The notes: generated by a model not told the origin, from the letters alone. A stretch of DNA of 24,679 nucleotides from Methanobacteriota archaeon (GCA_030837265.1 JAUPKV010000224.1:1-24679); one strand, 5' to 3'. Counted from the first letter of the stretch, positions 7,184 to 14,740 are shown. Made by a program: numbers and translations.

Positions 7184-8089
7184 ATGGCAACAGGTTTTAC
7201 CGAATTGTTAGATAACTTTGTGAAAACTCACAATGACCGCCAGTTACTGGCATTTCCTCTTGCAATACTGGCAGTCTCTTTAATTATACTGCTGTATTCT
7301 TTTGCACACAGCGGGTCGCCAGTAACTCTGGGAATGGAGTTCCAGGGCGGCACACAGATTTCAGTAGAAACAACCGACTCTCCTGCTGCGCTTAAAGAAG
7401 CCTATTCCTCTTACCCCCTTACAGATGTCTTGCAAACCGGAAGCAGGGTTATTATGGACTTCGGGGTCATGGATGATGCGAAACAAAAACAGCTCGAAAG
7501 CGATGTCACGAGCCGATTCTCTAACGTGGAAATCAGACAGATCGGACCTATCTACGGCAAGGAGCTGCAGGTACAGGCGATCCAGGCTCTTATCATTTCC
7601 TTCATAGGAATGGCCATAGTGGTATTTCTGCTCTTCCGGACTCCTACGCCATCCTTTGCAGTGATATTGTCTGCTTTTTCGGACATTATAATTGCCCTTG
7701 CTTTTATGAAAGTTGCAGGCGTGGAGCTTTCCCTTGGTACACTTGCAGCACTGCTTATGCTTATCGGTTATTCCGTCGATAGTGACATTCTGCTCACAAA
7801 TAGAATACTTAAACGTCGAGGCACAATGGAAGAGAAAGTTTCCAGGGCTATAGAGACCGGAGTTACAATGACCAGCACAGCCCTTGTAGCACTGGTGGTC
7901 ATGTATGTAGTCTCGACTTACCTTTATTTGATTATTCCTTCATTCACACAGATAACTCTGCTTTCACAGATTTCTATAGTGCTGATTGCAGGACTGTTTG
8001 CAGACATTATGAACACCTGGCTTCTGAATACGGGAATTTTACGCTGGTATGCAATGAAACCCGAATTCAAAGGGAGGTATAACAGATGA
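7184..8089 (+). CDS. secF: Protein-export membrane protein SecF
   Basis: 301 aa. With SecD it forms the proton-driven accessory of the SecYEG translocon, pulling secreted proteins through on the outer side of the membrane. TM1 is at about 22-41, followed by the extracytoplasmic domain containing LGMEFQGGTQISVET at about 50-64. Five further membrane spans run from about 135 to 290, including the conserved SVDSDILLTNRILKRRG with the charged Asp pair in the membrane. The archaeal arrangement, secF before secD, is followed. GGAG lies 9 nt upstream of the ATG. It overlaps secD by 4 nt (ATGA), so the two are translationally coupled. Confidence 0.96.
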   Translation: MATGFTELLDNFVKTHNDRQLLAFPLAILAVSLIILLYSFAHSGSPVTLGMEFQGGTQISVETTDSPAALKEAYSSYPLTDVLQTGSRVIMDFGVMDDAKQKQLESDVTSRFSNVEIRQIGPIYGKELQVQAIQALIISFIGMAIVVFLLFRTPTPSFAVILSAFSDIIIALAFMKVAGVELSLGTLAALLMLIGYSVDSDILLTNRILKRRGTMEEKVSRAIETGVTMTSTALVALVVMYVVSTYLYLIIPSFTQITLLSQISIVLIAGLFADIMNTWLLNTGILRWYAMKPEFKGRYNR

Positions 8090-9843
8090 GCGATATAAAG
8101 GGCCTCTTGAAAAATCCAAGAATTATTATTTACGTCCTGGCAATTCTTGGTGCTATTATTTTAATCCATCCGGGCTATACCCCCGGGCAAGGGGTAACTA
8201 CTCATCTAAACTTCGGGCTTGACCTCGAAGGTGGGTCCTGGCTTCAGATAAAACTTGAAGGTGCACTTGCTCAGGTAGATGCCGATCCGGGAAAACTGGT
8301 CACTGCAATTGTCGAGCCTGCGATAGGAGCCCCTATTAATGTCACAAATAGTGACCTCGCAGTCGGTGGTTCTGAAAATAAATCTATTTCGTTTACAACG
8401 TCTACTTCGGTTAACGCATCCCAGATTGACATCCTGGGATTGGGCACAGCGAGTGTGGATAAATTAAACGGAGGCCTAACTCAGGTAACTATTTCCTCTA
8501 CCTCCAAAGAGACTCTAATCAAGACTTACCTCTCGAAATCCCTTGATGCCGAAGTAATCCCCACGAGTACAAATGATGGAGTTGTCTACGAAATCAGGAA
8601 GGGAGTATCCGAAGCGGATCTTCAGGCTCTTATGGAAAAAGTCGGAGGTTCTATTGTCAAAAACAAGGACGGAACTTCAACTTACAAAGAGGGAGTCAGC
8701 ACTGAGACTAGAGACCTTACACGAGATATCCTTAATGATAAGCTCAATACCTTTGGACTGAAGGATGTACCTGTCAGGACTGTCGGGGAAAGTTATATCC
8801 TGATTGACTTTGCAGGCATTGACCTGGCAACGGCCAAGGAAATTGCCGAAAAGCCCGGAAAGTTCGAGATCAGGATCCAGACAACCGGAAATGATACTGA
8901 GCATGTGCTTTACGGTGATTCTATCGTGGACGTCGGAATTCCGAGTTACCATGATAATCAGTGGCATACTCCTTTCACACTGAACGACGCAGGCGCAAGG
9001 GCACTCCAGAAAGTAGCGCTCGATACCGGAGCAGTTGATGATCCGGAAAGCCATTACCTGAATATGTACCTGGACCAGGTCAAGATATACGGCGCCCCCC
9101 TGAGCTATGATGCAGCCGCCAAATTGCGAGAAGCTCCTATATATTCCTGGGAAGCCTCCACAGGCTCGGATGAAGCTGCCAAAACCCAGGCAAAAGCCCT
9201 TCAGGTTCACCTTAGATCAGGAGCTCTTCCTGTCAATGTAGTACTTGTGGGTTCAGGGCATGTGGACGCAGGCCTAGGAGCTCAGTTTAAGACCGAAGCA
9301 GTGATTGCAGGCTTTATTTCCCTTATTGCAGTGGCCGCAGTGGTTTATTTCAGGTACAGAAGACCTGAAATCCTGGTGCCGATGGTCGGGACATCCATCA
9401 GCGAAGTCGTTATGATCCTTGGAGTTGCAGCCCTAATTAAATGGCAGCTTGACCTGGCGGCAATTGCAGGTATCATAGCTTCCATTGGTACAGGAATTGA
9501 CCACCTTATCATTATAACCGATGAGGTGCTTTACGAAGGCAAACTGCCCTCTACAAAGAAAGTCTTCTCTTCAAGAATAGGGAAAGCTTTCGTAATCATT
9601 ATAGGGGCGGCCTCCACGGTTGTTATCGCAATGTCTCCTCTGGTTGTAATGGGCTTCGGAACTCTGAAAGGTTTTGCAATTACCAGCATCATTGGTGTAG
9701 TAATAGGTGTGATTGTTGCAAGGCCTGTTTACGGGGTAATTATTAAAGAACTCCTTGAAGCAAAAGGAGAAGTTGAAGCACAAGCAGAAATTACTAAAGG
9801 AAATAAAGGTTTAGCAAAAGCAGTTCCCGGAAAATCAAAGTAG
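8086..9843 (+). CDS. secD: Protein-export membrane protein SecD
   Basis: 585 aa. TM1 is at about 12-29, then LNFGLDLEGGSWLQIKLEG starts the large external P1 domain, which extends to about residue 395. Five membrane spans follow (about 400-560), with GTGIDHLIIITDEVL carrying the in-membrane Asp typical of the SecD RND-type core. Archaea have SecDF without SecA, so the complex probably aids late steps of translocation. The gene overlaps secF by ATGA and is followed after 7 nt by the RFC-like gene. The C-terminal tail is a charged cytoplasmic stretch (about 565-585). Confidence 0.96.
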   Translation: MSDIKGLLKNPRIIIYVLAILGAIILIHPGYTPGQGVTTHLNFGLDLEGGSWLQIKLEGALAQVDADPGKLVTAIVEPAIGAPINVTNSDLAVGGSENKSISFTTSTSVNASQIDILGLGTASVDKLNGGLTQVTISSTSKETLIKTYLSKSLDAEVIPTSTNDGVVYEIRKGVSEADLQALMEKVGGSIVKNKDGTSTYKEGVSTETRDLTRDILNDKLNTFGLKDVPVRTVGESYILIDFAGIDLATAKEIAEKPGKFEIRIQTTGNDTEHVLYGDSIVDVGIPSYHDNQWHTPFTLNDAGARALQKVALDTGAVDDPESHYLNMYLDQVKIYGAPLSYDAAAKLREAPIYSWEASTGSDEAAKTQAKALQVHLRSGALPVNVVLVGSGHVDAGLGAQFKTEAVIAGFISLIAVAAVVYFRYRRPEILVPMVGTSISEVVMILGVAALIKWQLDLAAIAGIIASIGTGIDHLIIITDEVLYEGKLPSTKKVFSSRIGKAFVIIIGAASTVVIAMSPLVVMGFGTLKGFAITSIIGVVIGVIVARPVYGVIIKELLEAKGEVEAQAEITKGNKGLAKAVPGKSK

Positions 9844-9850
9844 AGATGAA

Positions 9851-10879
9851 ATGATGCAGGACCTCTGGACTTCGAAGTACAGGCCGAATACCCTGGAAGA
9901 AATCCTCGGAAACGAACATGCAGTTGCTACTCTTTCCGAACTTATGGAGTCACGGAACCTGCCCCATCTTGTCTTGTACGGGCCTGAGAATTCCGGAAAG
10001 ACCACGGCTTCTCTTGCCCTTGCTCGAAAACTTTTCGGGAATACCTGGAAAAATAATTTTGTATACTTCAATGCTTCGGATTTTTTTGACCAGGGAAAAC
10101 GCTATCTTGTCCGAGATAAACGTTTTGTGCGTTTTCTGGGTACGGATGATCCTAAGAAAATATACAAAAGTGTTATTGACATATTCAAGGAAATAATCAA
10201 CGAGTATGCTGGGATGGCTTCGATTGATGCTGATTATAAGCTGATTTACATCGACAACGCCGAATCCCTGAGTTCGGACGCACAAAATGCCCTCAGACGG
10301 ATTATGGAGAAATACAGTGCAACATGCAGGTTTATACTCTCAACTACAAAACCTTCTAAATTAATTTCTCCACTCCGCTCAAGAGGACTTCAAATCTTTT
10401 TTACATACATCCCGGATTCACTAATGAAAAACCAGCTAAAAAAAATTGCCTGTGCCGAAAAACTGCAGTTATCAGAGAATGCTTTTGATGCGATCATTTA
10501 TTTTGCAAAAGGTAATGTGGCAAAAGCTGTCCATACTCTCCAGCTTGTTTCCCTAACAGCGCAGGGCGTCGAAATTACGGATGAGGTTGTATACGAAGCC
10601 ACTATGAAATTCAGAGATGAGGCCGTTAACGAACTACTGTATGCAGCTTTAGAAGGGGACTTTTCCAGAGGACGGAAACTTATCGATGAGATGATAGTTG
10701 AGAAAGGGCTTTTTGGAGTTGAAATTCTTGAAGAGCTTTCCGAAGCTCTGGTAGATTCCGGAGAAACCGATGAGTCGGTTGCCCACCTTATTGTAAAAAT
10801 TGCCGAAGCCGATTCTCTTCTTAAAAATACCGCGAATGAAAGAATCCAGCTTGAAAAATTAATTTTGAGTTTTTCATAA
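9851..10879 (+). CDS. rfcS: Replication factor C small-subunit paralogue with altered Walker B and SRC motifs
   Basis: 342 aa, AAA+ clamp-loader fold. The N-terminus LWTSKYRPNTLEEILGNEHA is typical of RFC small subunits, and Walker A GPENSGKT at 44-51 is intact. Walker B, normally DEAD, reads DNAE at 135-138, so the catalytic Glu is replaced by Asn136. The SRC motif reads SRG at 177-179, keeping the arginine finger Arg178. The collar domain (about 245-340) is present. As I recall, Methanosarcina RFC is built from two different small subunits plus a large one; this is probably the second, ATP-binding but poorly hydrolysing, small subunit. It could start at 9851 or 9854. It follows secD by 7 nt and ends in a T-rich tract (10884-10889). 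Confidence 0.88.
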   Translation: MMQDLWTSKYRPNTLEEILGNEHAVATLSELMESRNLPHLVLYGPENSGKTTASLALARKLFGNTWKNNFVYFNASDFFDQGKRYLVRDKRFVRFLGTDDPKKIYKSVIDIFKEIINEYAGMASIDADYKLIYIDNAESLSSDAQNALRRIMEKYSATCRFILSTTKPSKLISPLRSRGLQIFFTYIPDSLMKNQLKKIACAEKLQLSENAFDAIIYFAKGNVAKAVHTLQLVSLTAQGVEITDEVVYEATMKFRDEAVNELLYAALEGDFSRGRKLIDEMIVEKGLFGVEILEELSEALVDSGETDESVAHLIVKIAEADSLLKNTANERIQLEKLILSFS

Positions 10880-10899
10880 CTTCTTTTTTACTTCCAATA

Positions 10900-10927
10900 T
10901 GGATGCTACCGAGTGGATGCTACCGAG
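10900..10927. repeat. Perfect 14-bp tandem duplication after the rfc gene
   Basis: TGGATGCTACCGAG occurs at 10900-10913 and 10914-10927 without mismatch, 20 nt after the rfc stop. Confidence 0.95.
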
Positions 10928-11050
10928 AAGGGAATATAAATACTGTTTTAAAAGGTTCAGTAAAGCTGGAAAATTCTAGATACATATAAATATAATTATA
11001 TTAATTATACAAAGAATTTAATAAAAAAGTATTTATCTTTCTTTTAAGTA

Positions 11051-11347
11051 TTATATGTCGAGGTAAAGATATTCCCCCAACAACATCCCCCAACAACATC
11101 TCCCAACAACATCTCCCAACAATAATCCCCCAACAACATCTCCCAACAATAATCCCCCAACAAACTCTCCCCCAAGTATGTTGTCTTTACCTTTCTTTTC
11201 TACTTTTTCTTTACTTTTCTTTTCTGCTTTTAATAAGTTTGATAAGAATGAAATGAGGTTAAATAGAGTTAGAAGAGACGCGACCACATTACCGTTACCT
11301 TCAATCAAACTCCCCCGAATCTGATTTTCGAAGATACACTTTTTCAA
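11051..11347 (-). CDS. Doubtful 98-aa ORF overlapping a minisatellite
   Basis: An open frame from a TTG at 11347. The first 60 codons resemble a small mixed hydrophobic/charged protein (a hydrophobic patch ASLLTLFNLISFLSNLL, then lysine-rich). The last 40 are a translation of the C/G-tract repeat (VGGLLLGDVVGGLLLGDVV). There is no good ribosome binding site and no family resemblance. It may be a chance frame or a decaying gene lying downstream of the pylS remnant. Confidence 0.2.
   Translation of the reverse strand: MKKCIFENQIRGSLIEGNGNVVASLLTLFNLISFLSNLLKAEKKSKEKVEKKGKDNILGGEFVGGLLLGDVVGGLLLGDVVGRCCWGMLLGEYLYLDI
11074..11173. repeat. Minisatellite of eight C-tracts (G-tracts on the minus strand)
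   Basis: Eight runs of three to five C at 11074, 11087, 11102, 11115, 11127, 11142, 11154 and 11169, separated by 8-10 nt of AACAACAT/AACAATAAT-type sequence. A 27-bp higher-order unit is exactly duplicated (11105-11131 and 11132-11158). The minus strand therefore carries eight G-tracts, which could form long-loop quadruplexes. Confidence 0.9.
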
Positions 11348-11488
11348 GAATTTCCGGTGTAGTTCCTCTACTTACCTCTTACCTACTCTTAACTAAGAAT
11401 CGTACATATATTAAATAAATTATTCAAAATATTGTATATTATCCAATTATATGTTGATAATCGAAATTTTAATGCAATTAAATTGTAA

Positions 11489-11599
11489 TCAAGCTACAAG
11501 TTGTCTAATAAGTTTTATTTTCGTCGGATTTCTTACAACTGTTCTGGACATCTAGAGCCCAGTAAAAGATAATAAAGTTTCCAGTGATTTATTCTCCAT
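11489..11599 (-). pseudogene. pylS: Truncated, amber-interrupted remnant of pyrrolysyl-tRNA synthetase (pylS) 5' end
   Basis: An ATG at 11599 begins MENKSLETLLSFTGL, then TAG (11554-11552), then MSRT. Remembered Methanosarcina PylS starts MDKKPLNTLISATGL, W, MSRT: 14 of 20 positions agree and the TAG falls exactly on conserved Trp16 (TGG to TAG is one base change). Similarity fades after MSRT (a weak KIK may remain) and the frame ends at TGA 11491-11489, so more than 90% of the gene is missing. It lies 58 nt downstream of pylT on the same strand, the usual pylT-pylS order, with a possible GGGGGAG ribosome binding site 6 nt upstream of the ATG. Because TAG is the pyrrolysine codon, readthrough could give at most a 36-residue peptide. 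Confidence 0.85.
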
Positions 11600-11657
11600 A
11601 GTGTCTCCCCCTGAGATTAAAAATCCTGAATTGTTGTTCCGGGGTTCAGGAACATAA

Positions 11658-11726
11658 CGGAAACCCCGGGAATCTAACCCGGCTGAACGGATTTAGAGTC
11701 CATTTGATCTACATGATCAGGTTTCC
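11658..11726 (-). tRNA. pylT: tRNA-Pyl, anticodon CUA (amber-decoding pyrrolysine tRNA)
   Basis: The minus strand folds as an unusual tRNA of 69 nt including the discriminator: acceptor GGAAACC/GGTTTCC (11726-11720 with 11665-11659), a single linking T, a D arm GATC-ATGTA-GATC with a 5-nt loop, a 6-bp anticodon stem AATGGA/TCCGTT with loop CTCTAAA (anticodon CTA at 11696-11694), a 3-nt variable loop CAG, and T arm CCGGG-TTAGATT-CCCGG. G73 is the discriminator and CCA is not encoded. The small D loop, 3-nt variable loop, 6-bp anticodon stem and one-base acceptor/D link are the known hallmarks of tRNA-Pyl. Compared with remembered M. mazei tRNA-Pyl I see one difference, A for G between the D and anticodon stems. 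All stems are intact, so it looks functional. Confidence 0.95.
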
Positions 11727-11907
11727 TCCTAATGGACTTCGAAAAGTAGTTTTATCCACGTAGCTGAATATTATTTAAGATAAAATAATATTGTCTAATA
11801 TATATGTGTTTGCTTAAATTCGAAAAACGGAGGTAAAGGTAGAGTGGAAAAAGAATAGATAACCGGAAATATTTATGTTTCATGATTTACTTATTTTTAT
11901 AGTGTAT
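11727..11907 (-). promoter_or_regulatory. Region upstream of pylT
   Basis: 181 nt, AT-rich, between the toroid-protein stop and the tRNA. On the minus strand two TATA-like stretches are visible: CTTAAATAATA near 11770-11780 and CATATATATTA near 11796-11806. Either could drive pylT with a 5' leader of roughly 20-50 nt. I cannot decide between them. Confidence 0.35.
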
Positions 11908-12660
11908 TCATCGATCTCTTTTTCCTCTTTCGGTCCCGTAAATTTCAGCTTCGTAAAGACCCAGTGTACTCAGAGAAAGTGCAGTGGCGTTAACATCGTC
12001 TGCTTTATTTCCCCATGCACCGTTTTTATGGACATTTCCAAGTAGCCAGTGAACCGAATCTTCGACTTCCTTTTTAAAGCCTGTAAGAATCAGGGCCTGA
12101 ATCGCCAGATTGCTTGTGGATATATGTTCCCAGCCCCCGTCCTGCCTTTTTTTTGAAAGAATCCACTCAGCTTTTCCTCGTATAAATTTCTCGAAATCAT
12201 CGTTCCTTATAACAATTCCCTGCTTTTTAAGAGCTGTAATAATAAGAGATGTAGTGCCAACGTGTTCCCATTCGGGACAATAATGTTCGTATAACCATTT
12301 GCATCCGTCTATCTCCTGAACTTCCATATCTGCAAGTGCTACGAGGGCATAGGTTGTATCATAAACATCCTCGTTCCAGGAGTAATTGTTTTCTCTTGAA
12401 AGCAGCCATCTTTCCGCTGCCGTAAATATTATTCCCTCAGTGGAAAGGGCTGAACATGCCCTGGCAGTGTCCCTTATTGAAGAGTCCCATGAGCCGTCCT
12501 CTTTCCTTTTACGAATCAGTTGAGTTGTATAAGGATTGGGGAGTCTCCAGAGGGCATGAGCCGATACGGTGCTTGAAAGCTCTTTTATCTCATTAATTTG
12601 TTGGGTAGAGAGCCATTCAAAGCCTTTTTTCACTATATCGAGTTCCGGGTTGCTTAACAT
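11908..12660 (-). CDS. Prenyltransferase/squalene-cyclase-type alpha-alpha toroid protein
   Basis: 250 aa built of five or so helical-hairpin repeats of the prenyltransferase and squalene-oxidocyclase class. Repeat cores are DGSWDSSIRDTARACSAL (55-72), YSWNEDVYDTTYALVAL (93-109), WEHVGTTSLIITAL (131-144), DGGWEHISTSNLAIQAL (174-190) and NGAWGNKADDVNATALSLSTL (213-233). The DGGW/DGSW elements resemble QW motifs. The chain is much shorter than real terpene cyclases (over 600 aa), lacks a DxDD catalytic motif and has no signal peptide. It is therefore more likely a half-size toroid domain with a binding role than a cyclase. It stands alone, upstream of pylT on the same strand. Confidence 0.78.
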   Translation of the reverse strand: MLSNPELDIVKKGFEWLSTQQINEIKELSSTVSAHALWRLPNPYTTQLIRKRKEDGSWDSSIRDTARACSALSTEGIIFTAAERWLLSRENNYSWNEDVYDTTYALVALADMEVQEIDGCKWLYEHYCPEWEHVGTTSLIITALKKQGIVIRNDDFEKFIRGKAEWILSKKRQDGGWEHISTSNLAIQALILTGFKKEVEDSVHWLLGNVHKNGAWGNKADDVNATALSLSTLGLYEAEIYGTERGKRDR

Positions 12661-12780
12661 TCAACTGTGTATTTTAAATTCAATATATTAAAAGTTGACA
12701 TTCTAATTATATATCGAATGTTGACTTACGGATTATGCATAAAAGTTAAAAAAACTTCATTTATTTGCCTATCTCTTTAC

Positions 12781-13266
12781 CTATCTCTTTGCCAGTTCCG
12801 CATCAACTGAGAAAACCACATATTCATTTAGTTCTTTTCCTTCCAGTTTGCCAATAATTTCATTATCGTTTTCTTCCTCTTCTTCCTGCTCTTTAACGTA
12901 CCATTGAAGGAAAGAAGCTGTATACTCATCTTTTTCGGCATTGGCGAGACTTACCAATTCATGAATTGAGCGGGTAATGAACTGTTCATGTTTCAGGGTC
13001 TGCTGGAACATATCCATAGCTGTCCCGAATTCCAGGGGCGGCTCTTTAATTTCCTTTAGCTTCACCCTTCCTCCCTGATCATTTATATAATTGAAAATTT
13101 TCATTGCATGGATGTTTTCTTCTTCGACCTGGACTCTAAACCAGTGGGCAAATCCCGGCAATCCGACAGATGAGCTATATGCCGACATTGCAAGGTATAG
13201 ATAGGAGGAATACATTTCTTTGTTAAGCTGTTCGTTCAGTGCTTCTTCCATCCTTTCGTTCAACAT
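12781..13266 (-). CDS. ftn: Ferritin (non-haem, bacterial FtnA type)
   Basis: 161 aa, full length for FtnA-type ferritin; stores iron as a mineral in a 24-subunit shell after oxidising Fe(II). The ferroxidase ligands fall at the same numbers as in E. coli FtnA: Glu17, Glu50, His53, Glu94, Gln127, with Glu126 and Glu129-131 nearby. The segment EEENIHAMK (48-56) is the classic second-helix motif. The start is supported by GAGGAG 6 nt upstream. It is the last gene of a minus-strand group with two universal stress proteins (13 nt between stop and start), which suggests a stress or oxidative-damage defence unit; iron sequestration limits Fenton chemistry in an anaerobe. Confidence 0.95.
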   Translation of the reverse strand: MLNERMEEALNEQLNKEMYSSYLYLAMSAYSSSVGLPGFAHWFRVQVEEENIHAMKIFNYINDQGGRVKLKEIKEPPLEFGTAMDMFQQTLKHEQFITRSIHELVSLANAEKDEYTASFLQWYVKEQEEEEENDNEIIGKLEGKELNEYVVFSVDAELAKR

Positions 13267-13279
13267 ATTTTCTCCTCGC

Positions 13280-13738
13280 TTATCTGACTATCAGGACAGG
13301 AACTTTTGCATGTCTTACGATTTTTTCAGATACGCTGCCGAGAGCAAAATGCTCAATTCCACTTTTTCCAAGTGAGCCTACGATAATCATGTCAATGCCA
13401 CGTTCATCCGCAAAATCCAAAATTTTTTCTGCCGGATCTCCTTTCAGAATTACGGATTCAGCTTCGAGACCGGCAAATTTTGCTTTATCTCCAACAGAAG
13501 CAGTTGCTTTATGACCTTTTTTCTCACATTCTTCACATTCATCTATTGTCCATGATTCATCCATAATAATTGAGTCATAAGCAGTTACATTGATGACATA
13601 CACGGAGTAGACCTTAGCCCCATACTGGCGTGCAAATTTTATCCCAAGATAAGCTGCATCCTCAGCAGCTTTTGAACCATCTGTAGCGATCAAAATTTGT
13701 CTGTACGTTTTGTCTTTAATCTTCGTACTTCCTTCCAA
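13280..13738 (-). CDS. Universal stress protein, UspA family, ATP-binding type (first copy)
   Basis: 152 aa from the TTG at 13738. This start has a very strong Shine-Dalgarno (GGGGAGGGGG) a few bases upstream and leaves the usual short lead before the first strand, ILIATDGSKAAEDAA. A longer frame begins at a TTG at 13777 but lacks such a site. The nucleotide-binding motif G-x2-G-x9-GS is complete (GSLGKSGIEHFALGS), so it belongs to the ATP-binding USP branch. An insert with DECEECEKK lies in the middle and could bind metal, although only two Cys are seen. The gene sits between a second usp and ferritin on the same strand, with 13 nt to ferritin. Confidence 0.9.
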   Translation of the reverse strand: MEGSTKIKDKTYRQILIATDGSKAAEDAAYLGIKFARQYGAKVYSVYVINVTAYDSIIMDESWTIDECEECEKKGHKATASVGDKAKFAGLEAESVILKGDPAEKILDFADERGIDMIIVGSLGKSGIEHFALGSVSEKIVRHAKVPVLIVR

Positions 13739-13822
13739 AATACCCCCTCCCCATGAGCCAAAATAATTCTGATGCAAAACTCAAATTGCGATGAATAAGC
13801 TCTTTTACTGGAAAATCACTTA

Positions 13823-14296
13823 TTATTTATTCTTTCTGGCAGTTTCTCCTCTGATTACAAGTACCGGTTTCTTAGAATGCCTGATCACATTTTCGGCCAC
13901 ACTTCCGAGCAGGAACCTTTGGATTCCGCTTTTTCCAAGTGTACCCATAACGATAAGATCAATGTCGTTTCTTTCTGCAAAATCGACAATCTGCTCGGCC
14001 GGATTTCCTTCCAGTATTACGGATTCGACTGCAACATCTTCAATTTTTCCTGCTGTTTCGACATAAGCCGTAGCTTCTCTTCCCTGTGTCTCAAGATGAT
14101 CTTTCATTGCCTTTTTCCATTTGATATCTCTGGGATCATGTAGAGTTACCTTAGTCTCTCCCTGAGCAATCACATGTACAGCATAAAGCTTTGCTTTATT
14201 TAGCTTTGCAATGTTAATTGCCGAATCAACAGCCTTTCTAGCTATCTCCGAACCGTCGGTTGCAACCATTATGTTATTAAAAATACTATCATCCAT
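13823..14296 (-). CDS. Universal stress protein, UspA family, ATP-binding type (second copy)
   Basis: 157 aa. The first strand, NIMVATDGSEIARKAVDSAI, holds the ATP-contacting Asp, and the C-terminal GTLGKSGIQRFLLGS fits G-x2-G-x9-GS exactly. It is a paralogue of the next gene downstream; together they could form homo- or heterodimers. A TATA box (CTATATATATA near 14358-14367, read on the minus strand) lies about 65 nt upstream of the ATG and probably drives usp-usp-ferritin, although the 84-nt gap to the next usp allows a second promoter. Confidence 0.93.
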   Translation of the reverse strand: MDDSIFNNIMVATDGSEIARKAVDSAINIAKLNKAKLYAVHVIAQGETKVTLHDPRDIKWKKAMKDHLETQGREATAYVETAGKIEDVAVESVILEGNPAEQIVDFAERNDIDLIVMGTLGKSGIQRFLLGSVAENVIRHSKKPVLVIRGETARKNK

Positions 14297-14740
14297 AGCT
14301 TATTTCCCCATAGTTCCCTTTTATTTCATTTTGATTCTTAATTCCTAATTTTTCCCCTATATATATACGTGTGTTTATATTAATAATGCCCGTTCAATGG
14401 TTCTAAAATAAAGCATGAAGCTTCGATAACAGAAAGGAATCTAAAACCAATTTATTGCCGGATTCGTTGACAACACTAGCAAGTTTTATATTTACAAATG
14501 TCTATACTATTAAAAAAATGAGAACCAAAACTCTCATTTATTGAGAATGTCCCGCCCATATTCTAAGTCCTGATTAAGGGTTCACCTACCATGTACTATG
14601 GTTCATTATATTCTTAGGAATTGATAACGGAAAATAGGTTTTTCAACGTTTTGCAGCCATTTATTTCCGGGCCCTTCAGAATAGATCTTCATGTCTTATG
14701 CAGTGTGCGGGACAGTACCCATATTTGAGGAGGTCATAAT
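14297..14740. other. Divergent spacer between the usp and surface-protein clusters
   Basis: 444 nt with no ORF. It includes the usp TATA box (14358-14367), an 8-bp hairpin AAATGAGA/TCTCATTT with an 8-nt loop (14516-14539), and a GAGGAGG ribosome binding site (14727-14733) before the ATG at 14741. Confidence 0.55.

Noticed and set aside
8677..9210. A 177-codon minus-strand frame inside secD
   Set aside because: Antisense to a clear SecD coding region, with no recognisable domain or ribosome binding site.
11074..11173. Possible CRISPR array
   Set aside because: Unit lengths are 12-15 nt with spacers of the same repeated sequence, not unique 30-40 nt spacers; there are no cas genes nearby.
13739..13777. 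Longer N-terminus for the first universal stress protein (TTG at 13777)
   Set aside because: It would be translated through the strong GGGGAGGGGG ribosome binding site, which instead marks the TTG at 13738.
14516..14539. Hairpin AAATGAGA/TCTCATTT as a terminator
   Set aside because: It lies in a divergent spacer with no gene ending nearby and no T-tract; recorded only as part of the spacer.
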